From: Terriglobia bacterium
GTDB taxonomy: Bacteria; Acidobacteriota; Terriglobia; Bryobacterales; Bryobacteraceae
Direction: 5' to 3'
DNA length: 42,506 nucleotides
Assembly (NCBI GenBank): GCA_020073365.1
Contig: JAIQFL010000056.1
Coordinates: forward strand, 1 to 42,506
A model generated the notes under the pieces. The model saw only the letters and a program-made list of their open reading frames with translations, was not told where the DNA came from and did no database searches. Below, in pieces: positions 34,373-41,726 of this stretch. Positions within the stretch are counted from its first letter, which is position 1. Every line of letters begins with the position of its first letter. Both the position numbers and the translations under genes were made by a program.

Positions 34373-35614
34373 ATGAGCCCGATTCCTGAGAACCAACAGC
34401 AAGCCCTGGTATCGCGATTGATGAAGGCCTGCGGCGGCGCTTACAGCCCCGCGACGCGCCGCAAGTATTTTATCTCCGGACCGCAATGGGCGGCCGCCTA
34501 CCAGGGGCAGGCGCTGTTCCATGCGCCCACCCGTGCGGCGATCGATTTCTTAACGGTGATCCACAAATATGCCGAAATAGGCATCGGGTATTGGAGCACG
34601 CACGACACGGATGTGATTCCCACCGAGGCGCTGGGGAAACCCCAACAGGCGGAGATTGTGGGCCGCATCCAAAAGGCCCTCAGGGAGAACGGCCTGAAGT
34701 GTTCGATGGTGACCACCGAGACCTTCTACCACGCGGTTTGGGCTGGCGGCCCAGCGGCGGAGGCTCCGGGGGTCCGCCAGTATGCCAACTTCCGGGTCGA
34801 GAACACAGTGGAGATCGGGCACGAATTGGGCGCCAATTTCGCGGTCTATTGGCCCGGTTCGCTGGGGTATTACGTGCAGGGCGCGGTCGAAGAGACCCAA
34901 ACCCTGCGCTGGTATGCGGAGGCCATCAACGCAGCTTGCGATCGCGACATCGAAGTGGCCGCGAGGAAGGGCCGTCCCACCTTGAAGCATTGCCTGGAGG
35001 CCAAGCCGTTCGAGCCCCAGGCGGAAATTCTGCTGCCCACCAGCGATGCCATGCTGGCATTCATCGCCTCGGGCCTGCTCACCCATCCCGAGATGGTCGG
35101 GCTCAATCCGGAATATCTCCACGAGCTCATGTGGGGCGCCGCGCCGCGGGCCGTGCTGGCCCGGGCCCTGCTGGCGGGCAAGCTGTTCCACTTCGACATC
35201 AATGATGGCTACCGGTTGAAGCATGACGTGGACATTGGCGTGGGACTGGTCAATCCGCTCGACTGGCTGAACGTGCTGGTCCTGCTGCGCAGCCACGGTT
35301 ACGACGGCCCGTTCAATCTGGACTTCAAACCGCCCCGCACCACCAGTCAGTTCGGCGTCTTCGAAGTCAGTTTTCCCACCGCCGTAGACCGCTTCATTAC
35401 GCTTTGGGAGATGGCCGGCGAAGTGTTATCGGACCCCATCATCAAGGAAGCTACCGACGCGCTGAAGGCCGGCGGACCTGTCACCGACCCGCGCGATGCC
35501 GAGGCCTTGGCGAGCGCCAACCGCGAGCTGCTGACGCTCCACGAGCTGATAGCGCACCGTTTGGTTCAGATCCTGCTCGGTTTGCACCGCGGGCGTACCT
35601 TCTCGATTGGCTGA
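34373..35614 (+). CDS. Xylose-isomerase-like TIM-barrel sugar isomerase
   Basis: 413 residues starting [20 protein letters not shown]. Blocks resembling xylose/rhamnose isomerases: [68 protein letters not shown] and [11 protein letters not shown], where Asp, Glu and His residues would bind the two metals. It leads a same-strand run with a methyltransferase, a corrinoid protein and a PF13769 protein, and is divergent from the sugar-acid enzyme. The exact sugar is unknown; the context suggests a methylated or unusual sugar. No Shine-Dalgarno site is visible in the 18-bp divergent spacer. Confidence 0.85.
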   Translation: MSPIPENQQQALVSRLMKACGGAYSPATRRKYFISGPQWAAAYQGQALFHAPTRAAIDFLTVIHKYAEIGIGYWSTHDTDVIPTEALGKPQQAEIVGRIQKALRENGLKCSMVTTETFYHAVWAGGPAAEAPGVRQYANFRVENTVEIGHELGANFAVYWPGSLGYYVQGAVEETQTLRWYAEAINAACDRDIEVAARKGRPTLKHCLEAKPFEPQAEILLPTSDAMLAFIASGLLTHPEMVGLNPEYLHELMWGAAPRAVLARALLAGKLFHFDINDGYRLKHDVDIGVGLVNPLDWLNVLVLLRSHGYDGPFNLDFKPPRTTSQFGVFEVSFPTAVDRFITLWEMAGEVLSDPIIKEATDALKAGGPVTDPRDAEALASANRELLTLHELIAHRLVQILLGLHRGRTFSIG

Positions 35615-35626
35615 AAGGAACCTCGA

Positions 35627-36676
35627 ATGCTGCCGGAACAATGGGAAACATTTAAGCGGGCGGCGCGCCGCGAGAAGATGGACCAAATCCCCATGGCGCT
35701 GATCGTCGATAGCCCCTGGATTCCCGGTTACCTGGGGATCAAGCACTTGGACTATTACCTGGATCCCGAGCTCTGGTTCCAATCCAATCTCAAGATCATG
35801 CGCGAGTTTCCCGACATCATCTTTATCCCTTCGTGGTGGATGGAGTACGGGATGGCCGCCGAGCCTTCGGTGCTGGGCGCCAAGATCAAATTCTGGCAGG
35901 ACAACACCCCCAGCGAGTACCACACCCTGCAGCGCCTGGAGGACATTGACAACTTCCCCGAGTACGAAGTGGAGGCAGATGGGTTCGCAGCCTTGACGCT
36001 GCACCGGATCGGGATGATCCGGCAGCGCATTCTGGACCACGGCTACATCCTGCCGATGGTCACGTCGCGCGGTCCCCTTTGCACCGCCGGGTTTGTCCGC
36101 GGCACGACTCACTTCATGATCGACCTGGTAGAAGACCCCCAAGGCGCCCACAAGCTGATCGACTTGTGTACGCGGGTCGTCATCGATTGGCTGAAGGCGC
36201 AGCAGAACATGATGGGCGACACGGTGGAGAGCATTTTCATCCTGGATGACATCGTGGGATTCATTAACGAAGAGCACTACATGGAGTACGCGCATCCCTA
36301 CCTGAAGCGCATCTGCGATGCCTTTCCGAAAGACTGGGTGAAGGTCTACCACAACGACGCCGAAGTGGATGCCTGCCTCGACCATCTTCCCGACGCGGGA
36401 TTTCATGTGCTCAACTGGGGCAAACAGAAGCACATCACCGAAGTGAAACGGCGGGTGGGCGATCGCATGTGCCTGATGGGCAACGTCAACCCGCTGGAGA
36501 TTTGCGTTCGCGGCACGCCTGACGAGGTCCGGGACGAGACACTTGAGGTATTGCAGGGCTCTGGCGGCGAGGGGATCATTCTGTCGGTAGGCGGCGGCGT
36601 TAGTCCCGGGATGCCTCGCGAAAACGTGGTCGCCATGCTGGAGGCGCTCAAGGAGTTCAATGCCAATCGTAGGTAA
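35627..36676 (+). CDS. URO-D family methyltransferase (MtaA/CmuA-like), probable corrinoid partner
   Basis: 349 residues, 12 bp after the isomerase-like gene. It has the URO-D fold with HFMIDLVEDPQGAHKLIDLC, ILDDIVGFINEEHYMEYAHP, KVYHNDAEVD (His242) and LMGNVNPLEICVRGTPDEVR. In methylcobamide:CoM methyltransferases zinc is held by HxC and a late Cys in a GC..P..P block. Here the first site is His-Asn-Asp and the late block reads SVGGGVSPGMPREN, so both Cys ligands are missing. This fits the broad non-hemE group that works with corrinoid proteins in demethylation, and a corrinoid gene is in the same run. Substrate unknown. It is not a haem enzyme. Confidence 0.88.
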   Translation: MLPEQWETFKRAARREKMDQIPMALIVDSPWIPGYLGIKHLDYYLDPELWFQSNLKIMREFPDIIFIPSWWMEYGMAAEPSVLGAKIKFWQDNTPSEYHTLQRLEDIDNFPEYEVEADGFAALTLHRIGMIRQRILDHGYILPMVTSRGPLCTAGFVRGTTHFMIDLVEDPQGAHKLIDLCTRVVIDWLKAQQNMMGDTVESIFILDDIVGFINEEHYMEYAHPYLKRICDAFPKDWVKVYHNDAEVDACLDHLPDAGFHVLNWGKQKHITEVKRRVGDRMCLMGNVNPLEICVRGTPDEVRDETLEVLQGSGGEGIILSVGGGVSPGMPRENVVAMLEALKEFNANRR

Positions 36677-36680
36677 GAAA

Positions 36681-36770
36681 GTGGGACAGACGATCGTTCT
36701 TCGTCGTCTGTCAACCGGCTTTAGCGGGCAAGCTGCCCGACAGACGACAAAAAACGATCGTCTGTCCCAC
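36681..36770. repeat. Palindromic intergenic repeat (family B), copy 2
   Basis: The outer arms GTGGGACAGACGATCGTT (36681-36698) and its exact reverse complement (36753-36770) form an 18-bp stem. A nested pair (TCGTCGTCTGTC and GACAGACGACAA) and an inner GGGCA-AGC-TGCCC hairpin fill the rest, so the whole 90 bp can fold into one long structure. It lies between the methyltransferase and corrinoid genes, where it could stabilise or attenuate the message. Copy 1 is at 5154-5231. Confidence 0.85.
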
Positions 36771-36792
36771 CGGCTCTTCCCGGGGGGCCGCC

Positions 36793-37494
36793 ATGGTTGA
36801 TTACGCCCTGATGAACCAATATCTGTATGAGGGCAAGGCCAAGGAAGTCGAGCAGATGACTCAGGATGCCCTGGCCGAAGGCCGGCCTGTCCAGGAGGTG
36901 CTGAACGAAGGCCTGATCGCCGGCATGAGCGTAGTGGGGGAGGACTTCAAACACAACGTGCTGTACGTGCCGGAAGTCCTGATTGCGGCGCGGGCGATGA
37001 AGGCAGGCATGGCGGTTCTTAAGCCCCTGCTGAGCGCCAAGGATGGCGGCTCCAAGCCGGTTGGGGTCCTGCTGATGGGCACCGTGCGGGGCGACCTTCA
37101 CGATATCGGCAAGAACCTGGTCGCGATGATGGCCGAGGGCGCGGGCTTTGAGGTGCATGACATTGGAGTGGACCAGAGCGTCGACAAGTTCATGGCCGCC
37201 GCGGCAAAATGCCATCCCACGATCATCGGCATGAGCGCTCTTCTCACCACCACCATGACCTATATGAAAACCGTGATCGACGGTTTCGAGGCGGCCGGCC
37301 TGAGCCACATCAAAATGGCCGTCGGAGGAGCGCCCATCAGCCAGATGTTTGCCGACGAGATCGGCGCCGACGGCTATGGGGCGAACGCGTCCGCCGCCGT
37401 CGATCTGTTTCTGCGCCTCGCGCAAGAGAGCAACGAACATGACCACCTACAGGATTCTCTATTGGCAGGAAGTACCCTCCCAAATCAAGGCTGA
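36793..37494 (+). CDS. Corrinoid (methylcobalamin-carrier) protein, MtaC/MtbC-like
   Basis: 233 residues. The N-terminal four-helix cap (about 1-85) contains VQEVLNEGLIAGMSVVGEDF and VLYVPEVLIAARAMKAG. The Rossmann B12 domain has GTVRGDLHDIGKNLVAMM, with the cobalt-ligand His103 in the D-x-H-x-x-G motif, then IGMSALLTTTMTYMK and KMAVGGAPIS. Such proteins carry a methyl group from a donor-specific methyltransferase to an acceptor enzyme. The last 20 or so residues (after LFLRLAQ) are beyond the usual family end and overlap the next gene by 56 bp. It pairs naturally with the URO-D protein upstream. Confidence 0.93.
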   Translation: MVDYALMNQYLYEGKAKEVEQMTQDALAEGRPVQEVLNEGLIAGMSVVGEDFKHNVLYVPEVLIAARAMKAGMAVLKPLLSAKDGGSKPVGVLLMGTVRGDLHDIGKNLVAMMAEGAGFEVHDIGVDQSVDKFMAAAAKCHPTIIGMSALLTTTMTYMKTVIDGFEAAGLSHIKMAVGGAPISQMFADEIGADGYGANASAAVDLFLRLAQESNEHDHLQDSLLAGSTLPNQG

Positions 37495-37699
37495 GGATGA
37501 GGTTGACGAGGTTACTTTGCCCATGCCCCCGAAGTTCATGGAGCGCATCGACCAACTAGCATGCCAGAGGAGCCTGCAGCAGTCGGACGACTACCTGGCG
37601 CAGTGGAGATGGAGTGAGGACCAGGAACGCGAGGGCACCGCGCAGGAAGTAGCCGACGCGGTCCGCTCCGAACTCGAGTCCCAGTGGGGCATGCTTTAG
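37439..37699 (+). CDS. PF13769 ('virulence factor') family small protein
   Basis: 86 residues starting MTTYRILYWQEVPSQIKAED. The pattern of a Y/W-rich start, LPMPPKFMERIDQLA, then DDYLAQWRWSEDQE fits the PF13769 family, whose name is historical. In other bacteria I recall such genes beside corrinoid and tetrahydrofolate methyltransferases, matching the position here. It overlaps the corrinoid gene by 56 bp in another frame. Its final codons and stop (GGGGCATGCTTTAG) are the left arm of a family A repeat, so the original 3' end may have been replaced. Function unknown. Confidence 0.75.
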   Translation: MTTYRILYWQEVPSQIKAEDEVDEVTLPMPPKFMERIDQLACQRSLQQSDDYLAQWRWSEDQEREGTAQEVADAVRSELESQWGML

Positions 37700-37785
37700 C
37701 CATGCTTTAGCCTGCCCAGCCGGCCGTTAGGCCGGCGAGACCCAGCGCCCACCAAAAATCTAGCCGGGCAAGCTGAAGCTTGCCC
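37686..37785. repeat. Family A repeat remnants and hairpins downstream of the corrinoid operon
   Basis: GGGGCATGCTTTAG (37686-37699) is followed by a second partial copy of the same word. Then come a hairpin with arms GCCGGCC and GGCCGGC (37719-37736) and one with arms GGGCAAGCT and AGCTTGCCC (37766-37785). The words match the 20-bp arms at 4946-5009. The stacked stems could end transcription of the upstream operon, although no T-run follows directly. Confidence 0.65.
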
Positions 37786-37799
37786 CACCAAAAATTTGC

Positions 37800-37831
37800 T
37801 TGACGGTACACCCTGTTTGGGTGTACAACAA
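37800..37831 (+). promoter_or_regulatory. Candidate promoter/operator of the TonB receptor gene
   Basis: TTGACG (37800-37805) is a good -35 box. TACAAC (37824-37829) 18 bp on is a weak -10. Between them lies a perfect palindrome with arms GTACACCC (37806-37813) and GGGTGTAC (37819-37826), where a dimeric repressor would block RNA polymerase. The word GTACAACAA at its right edge (37823-37831) recurs at 34356-34364 in the control region of the sugar genes. Confidence 0.4.
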
Positions 37832-37983
37832 CAAAACAACACTTAAGTTGTGCTGCCGAACTTTATGCTCCGAGCCGTTTTGCCCTGTCGCGGTCTCACG
37901 CCATCGGTGGTGGTCTCCGTGGGACGGTCCGCCTGCAAGGGTGAATGTGGGGTCCGGATACCTTATGAAAGGGAGTTCAGATC

Positions 37984-38145
37984 ATGCCAAGACGACCATT
38001 TCGGAGCCTTCCGAGCCTTGTGGATCGTTCAAGTCTCTTGCATCCTTTTCAGACCTCGCATATACTCATCACATTCGTTTTTCAAAGCATCCGAGGTCCG
38101 TCAGCTTTGACGTACCCAGTCGTACCAAGTCGTACCAAGTCGTAA
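37984..38145 (+). CDS. Possible 53-residue leader peptide ahead of the TonB receptor
   Basis: ATG at 37984 is preceded by AAAGGGAG with an 8-base spacing. The frame encodes MPRRPFRSLPSLVDRSSLLH and on to VVPSRTKS, and its TAA at 38143-38145 sits at the edge of the TAAAGGAGGG ribosome-binding site of the receptor. That layout would couple leader translation to receptor translation. The peptide is basic, with no recognised domain, and has no support beyond position and ribosome-binding site. The frame crosses the 10-bp tandem repeats at 38118-38147. Confidence 0.35.
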   Translation: MPRRPFRSLPSLVDRSSLLHPFQTSHILITFVFQSIRGPSALTYPVVPSRTKS

Positions 38146-38147
38146 AG
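38118..38147. repeat. Three 10-bp tandem repeats next to the TonB receptor ribosome-binding site
   Basis: AGTCGTACCA occurs twice in tandem (38118-38127, 38128-38137), followed by AGTCGTAAAG (38138-38147), which runs into the AAGGAGGG ribosome-binding site. A weaker unit (TGACGTACCC) precedes them. A change in copy number would alter leader length and the frame of the small upstream frame, but not the receptor frame. Confidence 0.75.
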
Positions 38148-38157
38148 GAGGGATACC

Positions 38158-41100
38158 ATGCGAACGCTGACCCTGCAAGTCATTGCAACCATTTTGTTCT
38201 CCGCGAGTTTGCTCTGCGGTCAACAAATCTCGGGATCCATTATCGGCGTGGTGAAGGATAGCCAGCAAGCTTCTGTCGGCAACGCCAAGATCAATCTCAA
38301 CAATCAGGAACAAGGAACTACGCGCGACGGTGTCACCGGAGCCGACGGTTCCTTCGTCTTCGCTCAAGTTCAACCTGGCTACTACACGCTCACCGTCGAA
38401 GCTACGGGGTTCAAGAAGTTCGAACAAAAAGACATTAAAGTGTTTCCCAATGATCGTGTCGGTCTCGGGGACATTGTCCTGACCGTTGGCGCCCTGAATG
38501 AAACCGTCACCGTGGAAGCACAGGTCGCAGCCGTGCAGACCGCCAGTGCCGAGCGCGCCGGTGTCCTGACCGGCCGCCAGGTAACGGAACTCGCGGAGAA
38601 CGGGCGCAGCCTGTTCGACCTTACCCGCGTATTGCCGGGAGTCGTGTATACCGGTGGGCTCGGCGGAATCATGGCCAACGGCAATCGCAGCGACCAGAAC
38701 AACTTCACGCTCGACGGTGTGACCAATGTCGACACCGGCTCCAACGGCGGCACTCTGGCGACGACCAACATCGACATGATCGCCGAAATGAAGGTGATCA
38801 CCAACTCGCAGGGGGCGGAATTCGGACGCGCTTCGGGCGCCCAGATTGAGGTTGTAACCAAATCCGGAAGCATGAGTTTCCATGGAACGGGTTACTTCTT
38901 CCACCGTCATGAGGACCTGAACGCCAATTCCTGGCGGAACAACGCCGATGGCCGGCCAAAGGATTTCTACCGCTACAACACGGAAGGTTTCAACGTCGGC
39001 GGGCCGGCCTACATCCCTGGGAAGTTCAACAGGAACAAGGATAAGCTGTTCTTCTTCGTGGGAATCGAGTGGCAGGGCCAGTTAGTCCCGCAGGGCCTGC
39101 ACAATGTCACGGTGCCCACCGCGGCTGAACGCGCAGGCGACTTCTCCCAAACTCACGATGGCGGCAGCTTCAGTCCCAACATCACGATTTTCGACCCCCT
39201 CAACGGGAAGAAGCCGTTCCCCGGCAACATCATCCCCAAGGACCGCTTCAACCCGGATGGCGTCAAGATCCTGAACTGGTATCCGCAGCCGAACGCGCTC
39301 GGCAAAGATCCGTCGTACAACTACCAGACTTCCAATTCCAACACCTATCCGCGGCGCGAGGAGATCTACCGCGGCGATTACAACATCACCGACAAGTGGA
39401 GGACCTACGCGCGCTACATCCGGAATAAAGACGAGACCAGCATGGCCTACGGGCAATGGAACGCGAGCTACAACATTCCGTTCGGGCCGATGAGTTTCGG
39501 CGCCCCCGGATGGTCGTTTGTCACCAACGTGACCACCATCATCAATCCCACGCTGACCAACGAGTTCGTCTTCGGCTCCTCCCGCAACGATCTGCACATC
39601 ACACCGATCACCGATGCCTTCAACGCCAGCAAGGTGGGGGTATCGTACAAGATGCCCTTCCCTAACGCCGACACGCTGCAACTGGTGCAGAACTGGAATT
39701 ACGGCGGCGTTCCCAATGCCCCAACCAGCGGCTTTGCCGGCACGCCGTTCTTGAACTTCAATCACACCTACGACATCACGGACAGCGTCAACAAGGTTCA
39801 TGGTACCCACACCATCAAGGCCGGCATTTACCTGCACAAGAGCAACAAGGACCAAACGGCCTTCACCTCCGTGAACGGGAGCATCAACTTCGGCCGCGAC
39901 GCGAACAACCCGCTGGACGCCAACTGGGCATTCGCCAACGCGCTGCTCGGCAACTACGATACCCTGCAGCAATCCAACCAGGTGCTGAATGGCCAGTACC
40001 GCTCCTGGAACGTCGAATGGTACCTGCAAGACAACTGGCGCGCCAGCTCGAAACTCACGCTCGAGTATGGCATCCGGTTCTATCCGGTTCTATTGGGTCC
40101 AGCCGCAATACGACGAGGCGCTGCAGACCTCGGCGTGGAACCCGGGGCTCTACGATCCGGCTAACAAGGCAGTGCTTCGCACCGCGGCCCTGGATGCCAA
40201 TGGCAATCGCATCTCCGTCAATCCGCTGACCGGCGAAACCGGACCAGCCGCGCTGATCGGTTCACTCGTAAATAACGGCAAAGGCTTCGTCAACGGGGTG
40301 TATGCCAACGGGATGGGCTTGTCGGGAAAGAACGGATATCCCAAAGGCCTCATGAACGACCGTGGAATCCTGTACGCGCCCCGCGTGGGCATCGCGTACC
40401 AGATCGCTCCGAAGACCGTGATCCGCGCTGGAGGCGGCGTTTTTTACGACCGCCTGCAGGGCAATCCGGTGTTCGATATGCTGCCCAACCCGCCGTCCAC
40501 CATCATCCCCCAGTTCTACTACGGCAACCTGGCGTCGATACCGCCGGCCTCCGCGGGCACATTCTTCCCGGCCGGAGTTGTGGGCTTCGACGAAGGTGGC
40601 AACATTCCCACTACTTACAACTGGAACTTGACCGTCCAGCACGAGTTCCCCTCAGGGCTGCTGGTCGACGTCGCCTATGTCGGCTCGGGGTCGGCTCACG
40701 ACCCCTATCGAGTCAATCAGAACGCGATTCCGCTCGGGGCGGCATGGCTGCCCCAGAACCAGGACCCGCTCAATTCCAGCCCCAAGTTCGACGGAACCAC
40801 CGCGAACCAGCCGAATTTCTATCGACCGTACCAGGGCTACACGAATGCGACCGACTACGCGTTCGGGGCGAACTCGAATTACCACTCCCTGCAGGCCGCG
40901 GCGCACCGCCGTTTCGGCAAGGATGTGACGTTCGACGTCGCCTACACTTGGTCCAAGGTGATGGGCACCGCGTCGGATTATACAACTGGGGTCAACCCGT
41001 TCAACTCCCGAGTTGCCGATTACGGCCCTTTGTCCTACGACCGCACGCACGTGCTGGTGATCAACTACGTTTACAACCTGCCGAAGTTCATCAACTCCGC

Positions 41101-41656
41101 CACTGCGGCGGGCAAGGTCGGCGGCGTGATCGCGAACAACTGGCAGATATCGGGCATTACCACCTTTATGACGGGCGCACCCACCACCCTGTCGTATTCG
41201 ATCAGCGGCATCGGCAACCTGAACGAGCGCTACACCGGCTCGCCGGACATCGGACCCCGGATCGTCATGGGCAGCGCTCCATCGTATCCGAAGAGCATCT
41301 ATCAATGGATGAGCCCAACGGGTCTGGCATTGCCGGCGGTGAAGGGAAGCGCGGGCTTCGACTCCGCGCCCCGCTCCGTTCGCAACCCAGGCGACAACGA
41401 CTGGGATGTGTCGATCTTCAAGAACTTCCCGCTCAGGCGTGAGGCGATGAAGCTACAGTTGCGCGTGGAAATGTTCAACGCTTTCAACCATCCGCGCTTC
41501 AACGGCTTCAACACCGGCGCGCAATTCAATACGGCCGGACAACTGATCAACACGCCTACCGCGCTAGGCGGCACCGGAGGACGCTACGGCTTTGGCGCCC
41601 TCACCGGCACCGCGGACCCGCGCCGCATTCAGCTTGCCGCGAAGTTCTACTTCTAG
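38158..41656 (+). pseudogene. TonB-dependent (Oar-like) outer-membrane receptor, frameshifted by a 10-bp duplication
   Basis: It has a signal peptide (MRTLTLQVIATILFSASLLC), a carboxypeptidase-regulatory-like domain (about 22-105: GVVKDSQQASVGNAKINLNN) and a plug region with RSDQNNFTLDGVTNVDTGSN and KVITNSQGAEFGRASGAQI. A long beta-barrel ends in the C-terminal aromatic LAAKFYF. The frame breaks at 40074-40093, where CCGGTTCTAT is present twice in tandem. The upstream frame then ends at 40164 and the barrel continues in another frame to 41656. Without one copy the gene encodes 1162 uninterrupted residues, a normal length for the family. Such receptors import oligosaccharides or similar ligands with TonB energy. 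It follows the corrinoid/sugar operon, so it may take up that substrate. Confidence 0.9.
40074..40093 (+). repeat. Perfect 10-bp tandem duplication causing the frameshift
   Basis: CCGGTTCTAT at 40074-40083 is repeated immediately at 40084-40093. The correct protein reads YGIRFYWVQPQYDEALQTSA if one copy is removed; with both copies it reads YGIRFYPVLLGPAAIRRG and stops at 40164. Confidence 0.92.
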
Positions 41657-41658
41657 TG

Positions 41659-41680
41659 ACACAGGCATTCTTGCCTGTGT
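41659..41680. terminator. Hairpin after the TonB receptor (repeat family C, copy 2)
   Basis: A perfect 9-bp stem, ACACAGGCA and TGCCTGTGT with a four-base TTCT loop, starts three bases after the receptor stop and is followed by TTTGGG. Its position suits transcription termination. The close match to 13995-14016, where it precedes a gene, shows that it is also a dispersed repeat. Confidence 0.5.
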
Positions 41681-41690
41681 TTGGGCCGGG

Positions 41691-41718
41691 TTCGACTCGG
41701 CCCCATGCCTTGTATACT
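41691..41718 (+). promoter_or_regulatory. Candidate promoter of the TPR gene
   Basis: TTCGAC (41691-41696) and TATACT (41713-41718) are spaced 16 bp, with the -10 box ending eight bases before the ATG at 41727. Transcription from it would give a very short leader, or none. GCGGGG is the only ribosome-binding-like word. Confidence 0.4.
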
Positions 41719-41726
41719 GAGCGGGG

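Noticed and set aside
37850..38110. 86-residue frame upstream of the TonB receptor
   Set aside because: No ribosome-binding site, no family features and unlike codon use; the 53-codon frame at 37984 is better placed.
37700..38157. Cobalamin riboswitch for the corrinoid locus or TonB receptor
   Set aside because: I looked for the B12-box core and found no convincing match here or before 34373 or 36793.
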